DNA from: Anthopleura xanthogrammica
Lineage: Eukaryota > Cnidaria > Anthozoa > Actiniaria > Actiniidae
Length of the DNA stretch: 64,000 nt
Direction of reading: 5' to 3'
NCBI GenBank assembly: GCA_964019055.1
Contig: OZ025215.1
Coordinates: 12,166,611 to 12,230,610 of the forward strand
Part shown: positions 25,501 through 39,300 of the stretch, one piece after another
Layout of the letters: every line of letters starts with the position of its first letter
How positions within the stretch are numbered: position 1 is the first letter of the stretch
Translations under genes and position numbers: made by a program
Notes under the pieces: model-generated
Databases searched by the model: none
What the model saw: the letters and a program-made list of their open reading frames with translations, nothing else
What the model was told of the DNA's origin: nothing

Positions 25501-27332
25501 ACTATGGTCAGTTTTGGTTCTGTAACTAGCTTGTCAAATTAACGGGATAGGCGCGTAGTAGTTAGAGAATGGTCCGTTGAATTTGTTCACTTATTTTTTT
25601 TTTTTTTTTCATTTTCGACGAAAAGTTTTCTATGTTGAAGAACTGTTATTAAGGGTATCAGGAATGCCTAGACAGGGGGTTGCGTTATGAAAAACCTTTC
25701 ACTCATTAGAGAACACTTACAGATGTTATTAATGTTAAATCTCTCTTCAAAGCAGCTTAACAACTCTTAAACTTTCAATCTTGTTAACATAAACATAACT
25801 ATATGCTCAAATGAGAAAAATTCTACTCCAATAAAGCGACAGAAATCATTTCTCGACAAATTTCTATAAATTAGACGGGGAAACATATCATTCCACTTAA
25901 AGTCTAGTTTTCTGTCTCTTTTATCTTCTATTCGTCATCATTTTGCAAATAGTTTATAAATGGTTTGTAGATTAATCTAGAATTGGAGTCTAGCTTAGTT
26001 CAATTTGTTCGCCAGAGTGACTCGGTTATAAGTGAATCCACCCTTCAATTTTGCACGTACGTACACGATAACTGATATTTGAGTAATTATGAGTCAATTA
26101 ATTATTTGTTATGACCTTGGTCCTGAAGGGAATGTACTAACGACTCCATAACAGTTTGTTGGTAACCTTCTTAGGTTAACTTTAACAGTTTTTGGACATG
26201 TTTTGTCTGATATTTTCTCATTAAACTATCATCCTTGATTTTCTAGCTCTTAATTGTTGTTAGTACAAATGTTTTTTTTTTAATTAGTCTTAAAATAAAC
26301 TAATGTATTTATTGATTAAGAGAGAAAAACTTTCTAGTTGTTTCCGTTTGCGAGCCTGCGTTTGTTTTGGTCAGCGTGGAAGACCTCAGAATCCGTCCCC
26401 TCCCCTCCCCTCTTACACACACAAACAATGACCATCTGTCACTTAGGAATAGGACATGATCTATTATAAATATAATAGCTGTCTTCTTAAAAACTCATTA
26501 GATTTTACCGGCTCAAAAAGTGGGTTAAAAATAGACCACTTATACTACTCCTCAATATAACATTACTGGGCTACCTATAGTGGCATAGATTGTTCTCGCT
26601 ATATTTTTTTCAAATATGCATCAAAAAAGGCACTTTTCCTGTGGAAAAAATCTAGAACCTTCTCCATATGTCAGTTCTACTAACGCAGTATATCATTTGT
26701 CACACATACACTCGTAATGTTGGCTTTCAGTTAGGATTATTTTATTTCTTAATTTCCTAAAATATATTTTTGATTAAGGACAATTAAATAACTAAATTTC
26801 CAATCAAGATTGTTTCTGGTAAATTCTATACATGGTCAAGCGCGCATAACGCAACCGTTGCTATGCAATTGCGGTCGTATGATATGAACCCTTGCTAGCG
26901 GCTTATATCGTGACAGCTCGAATAGTGATGTTATCTTTTTAGCAATTTACTTAAACGTTTTCGTATCATCATTAAGATAATCTTTGTGATAACCTGTGTA
27001 TATTTGTCTTCTACAAATAGCGGATACAAGTATTCCTAAGGCAATGTGTGCACGAAAACATTGCGTCTGTTTTAGATATAATAGTGAATTTATTACGGGA
27101 AGATAGTAGATATCAAACAGTATAGCTGTCACTCTTATTTACATGATGGTCCGCACACATGTACACCACAGAACAGAAAAGAAGAAATAGCAGCCAATGA
27201 ACGAAATGCATTAATGATGGCTGAAGTTTTTCATCTGTTTGTTTGTTTCTTTCTTTCTTTCTTTTTTTCTTTTTTTTTTTTTTTTCTTTTTTTCTTTCTT
27301 TCTTTCTTTCTTTTTTCCTTTTTTTCTTTTTT

Positions 27333-27368
<36 letters not shown>

Positions 27369-30300
27369 TTTTTCTTTTTCAATTCATTAGTCTTTCCGTT
27401 CCCCCTGTGTCTTTCTTTCTTGTTTAGTCCATTCCATTTATTACTTATTTTTTGCTAACTCACACCGTTGTTATATTCAATTAAGTACTCAACGATTCTA
27501 GCGCAAAAGCCTTATTACTTCGCCTTTTACACAAAACATTCTCTTGTGTTTATTGCTTTGCCTCAGTAGCTGAAAAAGCCTTGCTTTTGAATTTTTACAT
27601 TAAAATTTGGAAGAGAGGAAAAACAATCTTTAGAAGTTGATCGGTCGAGGGGTGATTGATATTAACGAGAGGAAATTGAGTCTAGTGATGTTTTCATTAA
27701 CTTTTGAATCGTTTTCTAAGTTACGTGCAGGTGGAAGGAAGCTTATTTGTTCGATCGTCGAGATATCAAGTCAGTCTAGTTCGTTTTTTCCTGAATAATT
27801 GAGATCTCTTCCCTTCCCTTCCCTTTTCTCCTTTCCTCTCATCTCTTCTCGTCTGCTCACCTCTCTTCTTTTTTCTTCTTTTTCTTTTCTCTTATTTCAA
27901 CCCTTTTCTTATTTTATTTTATTTTATTTTACTTCGCTTTTTCTTTTTCCTGTCAGGCAAAGCAACATGTGACTTCTTCTTCGTTTTCATTTTCTATCTT
28001 CTTTCCATTGCGCAGGTTCCCCGTATGACGGCGCTGTACACTATTGGCCGCTTAACAAAGGAATAGGCTTACGAGATGTCGTTACGAACAGAACAGGCAT
28101 AAGAGACGGCCGCGTCAAAGAACTTCACTTTGAGGGGAATGGATCCGAGTATCTCTTCATATCCAAATCACGTGTTAATCTTGGGAACTTTAAAGGTAGT
28201 TGCCTTGTAGACCCTACACAATGTAGTCCTTACCTGACAGTGTCCCTATGGTTGAGGTACTCCAGGAGAAGGGACATGTTCAGAAAGCAGTTCTTCATTG
28301 GGACTAGAAGGAACATAAAACGTGGGGGACAACCGGGTTTTTCGATCCTTGCCGATCCCAAAAAAGGATTCGAGGACCGTGTGACGATCTACGTCAACAC
28401 AGACAAGAAAATATGGACTGGACACATCAATATTCCGCATGGGATCTGGGCACAAGTAGGATTCACGTGGTCGAACGCCAGTGGTTTAGTTATTTTTAGA
28501 AATTGCGAGAGAGTTCGGTCTGTGGTTTCTGGTACTGCTCAGATTTCTTCAAAAGAGAGTAATGAAAACCTGTATCTTGTTAAAGCTCCGGGGAAAGGAA
28601 AAGCAGCCTTCAATATTTCATTTGATGATGTTGCTGTATGGTATTCACCTTTGAATCAGATGCAGAAAGGAAGAATTTGTTCGAATAAATTGGGTAAGTT
28701 TTTTTTGTTGCCTGCTAAGCAAGAGGTCCATAGTTTGATCCTCGTTAGCCTCACACACTTGTTTTAAGGAGCAAGGGTGGCTTGGTTGGTTAGTGTGCTG
28801 TCTGCTAAGCAAGAGGTCCATAGTTTGATCCTCAGTGACCTCACACACTTGTTTTAAGGAGCAAGTGTGGTCTGGTTGGTAAGTTTGCTGCCTGCTAAGC
28901 AAGAGGTCCATAGTTTGATCCTCAGTGACCTCACACATTTGTTTTAAGGAGCAAGTGTGGTCTGGTTGGTAAGTTTGCTGCCTGCTATGCAAGAGGTCCA
29001 TAGTTTGATCCTCAGTGACCTCACACATCTGTTGCAAGGAGAAAGTGTGCGAGCCTTTGATACTGCACCCCATAATATTCTAATTGGTTTGTCTATCTAG
29101 AGCCCCCAGGGTTAGTCCCCAATTGTGATTCTGGTCCAACATGGCTAACAGTCAAGTGGACGCCGCCAGACCCAGACTACGATATGATAACAGGTTTCTA
29201 CGTGTTGTACAAACTGAATACAAAATGGAAGAAAATACAAACCAACAACTCACTGCGCATGCTCAAGATTCAAGGACTTGGTAAGACTGTGGCTTTAGTG
29301 CTAACAATGAAATCATTCTTTCATCTCAAATTTCTGTCGCAGAACAATTTTTCTGAATGTGGGAGTCGGGGAAAAGACATACGACGTCCGTTAACAAAGT
29401 CACACGATTTTTGATAACCATCCAATCAGACAGAGACGCAACCCGTCACGATCACTGGGTCACGGTACGACAAGTCCCTAACGTATTTCAATCGCTGACA
29501 TAATTTTTCTTTATCTCTCTCAGATCCTTCATCGTCCGTAGAAATTCTAGTGCAGAATAAGATCCATAAAGGTCACGGGAGAACAAGCAAGATGATTATC
29601 TGTAGAACATCTGACGTCCACAGTAAGTCATGATACGTAGAGATTATGGTCATGTGACTTCTACATCACGTGACTTGCTGATGACGTGACTTGCTGTCAT
29701 CGTGTTGGCGTGCGCTGCCAATGCGTCGCCTCTCACCAATAATGCGCATGCGACCCGGGTTCGAGCACACCGGGCTTGGTTCGTATGTGAGTAGAGTTTC
29801 TAGCTGGTTCTCTCCTGTGCTTCGAGGGTAGTTTTCTCCAGGTTCTCCCGTTTTCCTCCCTCCGTAAAAATTAACTATTAAATTCCAGTTCAATCCAGGA
29901 GATATTCTCGACAGGGCTAATATGACCTAATATAACGTAATATCTCTTTTCGCAGTATGTTGCGAATAAGTTGGTAATTATTTTTCATCAGCTTAATACC
30001 TACCATGTTTTTCTCTCATAGCACTTGGAAGCCCACGCAATCTTACAGTAGAAGCGACTTCATCTCGTACTCTACTCATAAAATGGAAGCCTCCAGTAAA
30101 CAAGACCGGTGTGCGAGGATACTGGGTAACAAACTTTGGTGATCTTAAACTATGAACAATGTTTTAAAATAAATAAATGAGTGGACTCAAGGACCAAATG
30201 AAACGGATGAATCAGTGGGTGGATGGGTGGGTGGATGGATGGGTGGGTGGATGGATGGGTGGATGGGGGGACTCGAGAAAGAACGAAACGGATTGATCAG

Positions 30301-33300
30301 TGAGTGGATGGGTGGATAGATGCATGCATGGATACAGACGGACAGAACGGATAGATGTACGGACAGACAGACGAACAAAACGGAAGGGTGGAACAGATGG
30401 ATTGATAGATGTGCAGACGGATGGAATAGATGAAAGACGGGTTGACGGGCGTATTTGTGCATACATACGCAATGAATAATTGAACTGACTGTTTCGACCA
30501 AATTATCCAATCAGGTTCTGTATAAAGAGGCTAGCAGTTCTTCTAACTTCATCAAGTTAGACGTAGGATTCTTATACAAGAATAGATACCTAATACCAGG
30601 ACTATCAAAGAATACTCGTTATCGAATCAAGGTCATATCATACGGCAATGATCCTTCGTTGAAGCCCAGTCAACCTGCGCAGCTGATTGCTACCACGGAC
30701 AAGGACGGTCAGTCATTTCATTCTAATCTTCTACCATTATCTTTTTTAACTGAATTTCGGATGTCGAAGGAAAATCTTTTTTCCCCCACTGGAATGCGCG
30801 CGAAGTGTTGATATTTTACCTGATTTAATTTACGTTCGAACGTGCCATCATAGTCTGTGAGCATCTGAACATTTCTGGCCTGTAGTCCAGGGCGTGGTCC
30901 TAAGCGAAACGGACCTGGCCGAGCAAAAATGTTTGATGCTGAGGACTGGGAACGAGTTCTATATTTTGACGAGAAGAACACTAGTTCCCAGACCCACTCC
31001 GCATTACTCGTCGAACCAAACAATGTTAACAATGATAGGCCGTTTCTTCGCCCTACCTCCGTGCTATAGTCCGTGGACTAATCCACATTTGGATGCACGC
31101 AGGCTAACGTGCCGTGGATGAGCAGTAATTCATGCGATGCGATAGGTACAGCGGCTCGTATTTTCACGCTCAAGAGAAACCTGGTTTTTTTTTCACAGAC
31201 TCACGCACAGTATTGACAGTGAACATCCGTCCAGTCCGTGAGAAGACCATGTTTATCCGCTGGAAGCCCCCATCCGATCCCATCACTCGTTTCTACAAGG
31301 TCTTTATGCAGTGGAAACAGGCCAGCGGCCATGCAAAGATGATTGAAATCTACCGCGGCAACTCGACTAGCTACACATTTACAATGGACAACATGCCGTT
31401 CCCACATGCGTTCTATGTCATTTCGTACATCGTGGGCTTCGTACAACCGGTTCCCTTAACAGGTGTGTTGCGCACGCCTTGATCAAAATCTGCCCTCATT
31501 TTTGTCATAGTTGATTCATAATTATTTCTCGATCTTTTTCAGTCCCTCCAAGAAACCTAACAGTACAGTCAATCAGCTGGGGGTCAGCGGTGGTTGCCTG
31601 GCAACCTCCAATCGCAAGGTCCCCACGTGACTTTGTGAATCAATATCACGTGACAGTGGAATCGAGAGGGATAACGGTAGAGCTAACGACGCTGAGCACT
31701 CGTGTTACTGTGGCTGGTCTAAAACAAATGACAAGTTATCGGGTTAATGTACAAGCAGGCAATCAAGTAGGATATGGACCGTTCCTCACCGATGGCGTGC
31801 TGTTCAATACTGTTGGTAAATACTAGATATCCGTTATAATTATTTAATGCTCATTTATTCATTGGGGCAGTGACGTAAATGTAACATTTTTTAGTTAAAG
31901 TTGGAGGGAAATATCAGATGATGCGCACCCTTAAAGATGTCATAATATGTAGATTGGTGCAAGATTCATTACGAATTATGAGCCATTCTATTTTTATATA
32001 CACATATGAAGATACGCTTCTCGTCCCATTCTCTCTCTTCCCAATCCTACCAAGGCAGGGAGGAAGGCCTGGAGCGAACATTAACCCAGAGATGGACGAC
32101 AACACTTTTTAATCTATTTTGTTGTGATTGTTTTTAGATATGGATGAATGTGCCAAACTCACAAGCAGCTGTAGGAATAATTCAAAAGACATTCTTGTCT
32201 TTGGTAAGATGCGATGCCTTTGTCAATAAATTCTGTAGTATATGAAGCATTCATTTAAGAAAGATGATTTTGGATGATTGTGGGCACTAGGATAAAATGT
32301 TGACCGTGCCGTGCCATATTCCTGTATTTTGATTGGATAATCCATCATTGCGCACGCTGTGATTGGTCCAACAGATGACCGTGCCATGCGCCATGTTTTT
32401 ACCTTAAACCACATCTCCAAGCTCTTTATACCTATTTTTACCTAACCCACGCACGAGGTTTGAAACACCTATTTAAGAGATATGTTCCTTACCTGCAGAT
32501 GACAAGCAGTGCGTGGTTGATATAGTGCGTTGCCATAGGAACGCACGCTGTATGAACACCGAAGGATCTTTCTACTGCAAGTGCAATAGAGACTACTTTG
32601 GCGATGGCTGGAAATGCCAAGGTCAGTGATAAAGAACTGTTTTACCACTCTAGGATGTGATGGAAAGCCTCACAGTTTTGCTACCTAAGAGAACAAGAGT
32701 CGGGTTTTCTGTGGTCTGGTTGGGGATATATTGAACGAACTCCATATGAAAAACGAGTAAAAGACTGGAAACGAGCACATTGAATGATCAATGATTTCAA
32801 AAATATAATTTGATTACGAGAAAGAGCATGTCTAAATTAGTAATTTGGTAGAGTTCTGTTGTTATATATTAAATTACTGCAGAGTTATAAGTATTTGAAA
32901 TGCACCAAAAACATGAAAACGAGGCTGATAGGCCCTTGGTTGTTGTTTCCATACAAATCTTTCTAATTTCAAACAGCTGTAGCTTTTTATCATTTAATGT
33001 TACTATATACTCTTTACAATGAAAGCAATGGTGTCTTCAATAACTAAGGAAGTAAGATATATCCATGGCCACACCTTTTTTCATAGGATGTATATCACAG
33101 ACTTATACTCAACAACAGCATCAATATTCTGCCAGACAACTCTCAACAGCAGCACTAACCTCAGATTGATATATTTATATATTTATATGTGTATACTTCA
33201 ATTTTGCAGAGATCCCAGGTCACGTGACAGAGATGGATTTCTGCCAGGAAGTGACGTCACAGAAGATCAAATGGACGCGTACTTTACGTGGACAAATCGA

Positions 33301-36300
33301 TTTGACTTCATGTCCTGAAGGAGTGACTGGTAAGGAGTATGGCCATAACTGACCTTATTCGTCGTGGTGTAATGTTTTCCCGTAACAGACCACGTGTCAT
33401 TCCCAAGAGTATTATTTCTTTGTTTAACAGTTGCGCATGAGAAGACACACGAATATGGATACAACTCAAACAAAGAATCTTATTCTCATGTGAATAACAC
33501 GTGGTCTGTAATAGGAAACATTACACCACAACGAATAACGTGTATTCTTTTCGAGATACTGCGAACGGCGTTTAGTAAACTATACTTTTACAGCAAATAT
33601 TCACGTGCCGTGCTGTGACCGTGACGGCAACGTGTCTCAGCATTTTCATTGGCTAAGCCAGTAGTCTCGCGCGCTGTGATTGGTTCAAAGGATGTTGTCA
33701 ATTTCTTACCGTGACCGTGCCGTGCTTTCTCGAAGTAATACGAAATCTCTCCTAGACTCCACTCTTATGGTCTGCCTACGCAATTAATCGCGCCGCAAAT
33801 GAAAGAACTTGCGACATTTTTCATGGTAATATGCAAGTTTAATGAAAGTTCATTGGGTTTTTTTCAAGGCGTTGCTCGGAGATCATGTGGTGGCCCAGAA
33901 AGTCAACGCGCATTGTGGGAAACACCCGACCTTAGTGATTGTGTATCCAAGTGGGCTTTGGAGATGAAAGATATCGCTAATGATCCAAAAGTGAGCTCAT
34001 CGTCCGTGGCTGAGCAGACCGCCAACCTGACCGATGTTGGACGGGTTGACAATATTTACCCTGGTGATTTGAAAGCTATGGTCAACGTACTAGAGACTGT
34101 ATCAGGGAGAAAAGAGAAGAAGGAAGTCAACCATAATGAAACGACAGAATTCACCAAGGTAAGAGAAGCAAGAAATTGAAAGAACTTCTTAAGGCGGTGC
34201 AACGGTGCAACATTGCGCGCAATATTGCAGGTAATGTTGCTGAAGTACGATCGTTTTCTACTTCAGCAACATTGCATGCAACAAATTGCGTCGAGTGACA
34301 TGGCTCGCAAACTCGACTGCTTGCATCATTGCGCGTAATAATGGTTGTACCGTGTGTCCGTAGGTTTAGTAATCCTTTAGCTTTGATTTGATTAACTTTG
34401 ATTTGCTTTGGCAGACATTTTCCATTTTTAAGTTAAAGTTTTTCTAACACGTCTACAATAAAATCTTCCCTCGGTTTCCTTGGTATCCCATTATATGGCG
34501 TGACGATATTCCTTCTTCTTGTCATCAAAGAGGAAATTATTTATTGGAAACCAACTTTTTCTTTCTGCAGTTAGTTGTTCACACCGCAAGCAACATTTTA
34601 GATTCAAAGACCATTGGCAAGTGGGCTTTTATACCAAAGGTAACCGGATTTCACTTGCGTTACCAGCGTCACGCACTTCATCGTTTAGTATTCATTGTAT
34701 TTATTGTGCTTCTACTGTAACGCAATATTTTATGCAAAACATACAACTGAAGTCTTGTGCTTTTTCTATGTTCCAGCTGTCACGCAAGAATCAAACAGGA
34801 GTGTTAATAAATACAGTAGACAGTGTTGCGTTACGGATGGCTAAGACAGGACAACATGGTCGCACCACTATGAAAAATGTTGGTAAGAAACGAAGATTTT
34901 TGTAAGGAAAACTGTCGTTTGTCATAATTGTGCACGCGTGCACAACTGGATCATGCGCAATGTCATTCTCAGAGCCTGCGTTTCTCTTGGTCAGCACCGA
35001 GTAACTGACAAAGAGAAACGCAGTCTCTGGGAACGAGATTGGACCATGCGCAGTAAGAATTAATGACTGCGTAGCTCACTGAGCGTGCGCAAATCCTAAT
35101 ATCACATAATATCGGTACAACTATCTCATAAGCTTGAACGTATTTTATATGATGGGAAACCTGTCGTGCACTGACTCTGAATGGCTTCCGTTCTAACCAA
35201 TCAGAGTGTACAAGGTTACATTCTATCCAATCGCATTTCTTGGATATGGAAGCCATTTGAAAATCACGGTGATGCGCATTCCCATCGTAAACGAAAGCTT
35301 CTCTAACATATTTTTTTCTGGTAGTTCTTGATGTCGGATCAACCAACCAATCAGCATCCAGCAGTCTTGTTATTGGTGGAAAGATGAACAAGCACGAAAA
35401 AAATCAAACAGTGATCGTGTTTCCTTCATCTGAACTCAATCAAGGTAATGAACAGCTCAATGTATTCTTAATTTTCCTTAGGAAAAGGAGAATTATATTA
35501 TAGGAGTATCTCAAAGAAATGTGAATAAAAACAGACAAAAAAGTATCCCAATATGAATGATGTTTGACTGTCAATGGCATTCGTTCAACTAGCTGTGGAA
35601 ACCATACAACATCGGAAAACATTATCTCTTCGCCACACTCAATAGACTTTGGTAACACATGATATCCTAAAAAGTACTAAAATGTTTGATGGCGGATGGC
35701 CAGCTAGCAACAAGCAAAATGTAAATCAGTTTGCGATCCATAATGCTTTTCAATTCTGAAAAAGAAATTTTTTTAATCTTGATTGTTTTGCACAAGTTCG
35801 GCATGAAATTACAAGTTATGAATATGAAAATAAAAATTATGTGATAAAAGCTGCAAATTGGGGGTTAAAAGGTGTTTTCGATCCGGAGAATCCAGTCAAG
35901 CGAAGTCCATTCCAGTCCAGCCATGCACGGATCCGGATTTTCCAAAAATAAAAAACCTCTCAAAAGTCAGGATTTAGAAGCATAAATCAAATTTTGGTTG
36001 GGCATATTTTTGCTTTACATCAAGATTATACTTCCCTTTTCAAAAGCTGAAAAATCGACGATATTTTGTTTTTGTGATCCAAGATCCAGTCAACTGACGT
36101 CCAGTCCTGAGTCTACACGATTCCTGAATGTCCAAAATAAAATATCTTAGCATTAAAATAAACCTTAGAGTTTTAGAATATTTTCATAATAAAATTTGGC
36201 AGTCCTCGAAATTTTTAGGATAAGTATTCCTATTATAAATGAACAGAGTTTTGAAAATGCTTATCATTTTTTTAGATTCTAGTTCCCAGTACTTCACGTA

Positions 36301-39300
36301 TGCATCTTTCAACACTATGGGGACGCTTCTCGCTCCGGAAACAAAGAGAATGTAAGTATTTTTTTCCCCAAAAATCAAATATATAAATGTAAAGAGAGTG
36401 CTATTTCCAAATATTTTTCTCGACAAAGATCACTGGTGACGAATTTACCCATCATGCAGTCTGATCCCCCGCGCCTTCTGCATTCTTGGTCAGCGGGTTT
36501 GGGTTTCTTAGGTATCTATGGACTCATCAATCTCTTGGACTCATGACAAGGCATTCTCGAACCCAGAGCTTCTCGCTTTCGTACCTACCCGAGGAACTCT
36601 GGGTACGAGAGGGACGACTCATTGTGGTTGGCCGTTTTAAGACAATGGAAATTGAAAACCGACTCTAACTGGGTTTATAAGCACAATATGGCATATTCAC
36701 CATATATGCGCAACATTTTCACATTCCAAATCATGTATCCATTACCATTTTGCCGAATATTATTCTTTTTTCTAACTCTTTACAACCGCATTTCAAAAAA
36801 AAAAAAATTTTCTGAGAATTTAAAGTGGGAAAGCATTGCGCACAAAATGAAAGGGTCCATCGTTTACACAGGTGATGCGCAAAGCGGTTTTCTGAAACCT
36901 AGAATAAGTTATATTTCAAATTCTTCTTCAGAAATGGAAGCGTCAATACTGCTGTTGTATCGCTAACAATGAGTAACCTCAAGAGGAAATCCTTCATCGA
37001 TCCTGTTGCTATTGTGTTCACTCATAAGAATGTAAGTTAACGTGTGCTGTGCCCGTCTGGCGCTTTTCAGGTATGTTCGTTTTGGTCATCAAACTGAAAT
37101 AATGGAACGAACTTTTCTTCCTTATTTTTAACAGAGAAACAATAAGAAGACCTCAAACTCTTCCTGCGTCTACTGGGACATGAAAAAGTATGTATGATCT
37201 TAGCAAATTATGAACAGACTCAAGAAATAGACTTCTGAAATATAAGCCCTTTGCATGGATATGCTAGTTATATATATATGCACCCTCAGCTTCACAAAGA
37301 TGCAATAAAACAATGGGTCCATCAAAACTTCCTTTGTTTTTTGTGTGGGTACATCCAAAAGAGGCTTAGGACTTATCTGCATATGGGTCTGCACAATATT
37401 ATTTTGTTACTCATTTGTTATTTGTCATGTCTTTTAGAGCGCGTTGGTCAACTGATGGTTGCTATGTCAACACCACTAACAGTACACATACGGTGTGTCA
37501 TTGTTATCACCTGACCAGTTTTGCTGTTCTTATGAGTGTGAAGGGAGACACATCGGCCCTTGTTCAGGTATCAACTGTCTGTCTGGCTGTCTTATTGTCT
37601 TTCTGTCTTGTCTCTGTTTTCTGTCTGTCTGTCCGTCCGTCTGTCTATCGGTCAGTCAATTTGTCTGTCAATCTCTGTCCTTGCTGTCTGTCCGTCCATC
37701 TGTCTGTCTGTTTGTCCGTCCGTCCTGCCTGTGTGTGTCTGTCTGTCTGTCCGTCCATCTGTTTATCTGCCTGTCTGTCTGTCTGTCGTCCGTCCGTTTG
37801 TCTGAGGAGATACCTTGATAACGCGTAAGGGAATTCGTGTTCTTGTATTAACAAATATGGTTCCTTTTCCCTGTAGGGCCGACACAAGCTCGCTCTAACG
37901 TTGATCACCTACATCGGGGTCGTATTATCAGTCGCAGCTCTTTGTCTCACCTTTGTTACATTCTTATCATTCAGGTATGTTTGCTCTAATTATTCGACTA
38001 CTGAAAATTGCGATCGACCTATGGAGGCGGTCGGTCGGTTACTAAAGGTCTTGCGTTCAGTAATAATTGATCGGTGGTGGTATTGAGTGACAGGTGCCTT
38101 TAGCTTTTATGAGTTGTGATATGGTTGGATAGATAAGGTACGATCGATAACGAGAGTTCACCGGTAGCTGTTCAACTTTGATAGCTTTGGTGAAGTACGA
38201 AATGTGGGGATGGTCACTTGATTTTTGAAGGTGCGGTCGGTCGAACACAAATGGTAAAATATTTTAATCGGGGGATACATACAAGGAGATAAATCACAAT
38301 AAAGAACATTTTATTTATCTTATTTTTTTACCTTGATTTTACATTAGGTTTTTGAAGTCTTCTCGTACATTCATCCATTCCAATCTGGCTTTATCGTTAA
38401 TCCTCGCTCAGCTTCTCTTCTTGTTTGGCATCAACAAGACCCAGATCAAGGTCAGTAAACCTCTTATTCGTTATTACTCCATCCCTGATATCCATCCATT
38501 ACTTAGCATGAAAGTGAGGTTAGTACTGACATGATCATTCGAACAGCTTGTTTGTCAGATTATCGCGGCTGCTCTTCACTATATCTGGTTAGCATCGTTC
38601 GTATGGATGGCTCTAGAGGGAGTTATGCTGTATTTGATGCTGGTTAAAGTGTTTGGTTCCAAGACGTTAACACGAAAGAAACGATTCGTCTTTCTAACAA
38701 TAGGTTGGGGTAAGTAGAAAAATCCCAAAAATAGAACTGAAGTCTTAATGATTATCGACCGCTAAAGGTGCGCAAAGTTCGGGGAATTTTCTGCCTTATG
38801 GGTTGCCTGTGTATGGATCACCATACACAGGCATCCCACCTTACGAGAAGTTGCTGTAGGGCATACATTTTGGGTTGCCTGTGTCGGGAGTTGGTAGGAA
38901 AAATGACATCAAAGTTTTCGCGTATACACAGGCGACCCATCTGGAAAAAATAGCGATAATTATTAATGATAATTAATTTGTCATGCATCTAGCTATCCAT
39001 ATGGATTAAGTTTGATTAGTAGGAAATGAATTTAGTATTAATATATTTTGTATTTAGGTTTACCGTTGATTGCCGTGGCTGTATCAGCTGGTCTGTATCC
39101 ACACGGTTACGGCACGAAATACTAGTAAGTATCGTACATCTTGGTACATCATTAGGGTTCGAGTCCCACCGGCCTCGGTGTGTCGTATGTGAGTAGAGTT
39201 GGTTGTTGGTTCTCTCCGGTACTTAATTATCCTTACTTTTTCTTTGCATTCACAGTTGCTGGTTGTCCATGAATCAGGGTTTTATTTGGGCTTTTGTTGG

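Larger units (their letters stand above)
22671..28015 (+). other. 5.3-kb first intron of the second receptor
   Basis: Separates the signal-peptide exon from the LamG exon. It contains an (ATCC)n array (23845-24252), a pyrimidine CTTT array (27240-27380) and otherwise AT-rich DNA. No further in-phase exon with domain content was found, so the signal peptide is taken to join LamG directly (EARS-GSPYDG). Confidence 0.7.

Noticed and set aside
28711..28790. Functional tRNA-Ser gene
   Set aside because: A-box, B-box and CTGCTAA words are present, but no paired acceptor stem is visible and the unit is tandem.
28645..29073. Minus-strand 142-residue repeat protein ([18 protein letters not shown])
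   Set aside because: It is the translation of the 90-bp tandem unit, where 90 is a multiple of three; it overlaps the LamG exon end and intron.
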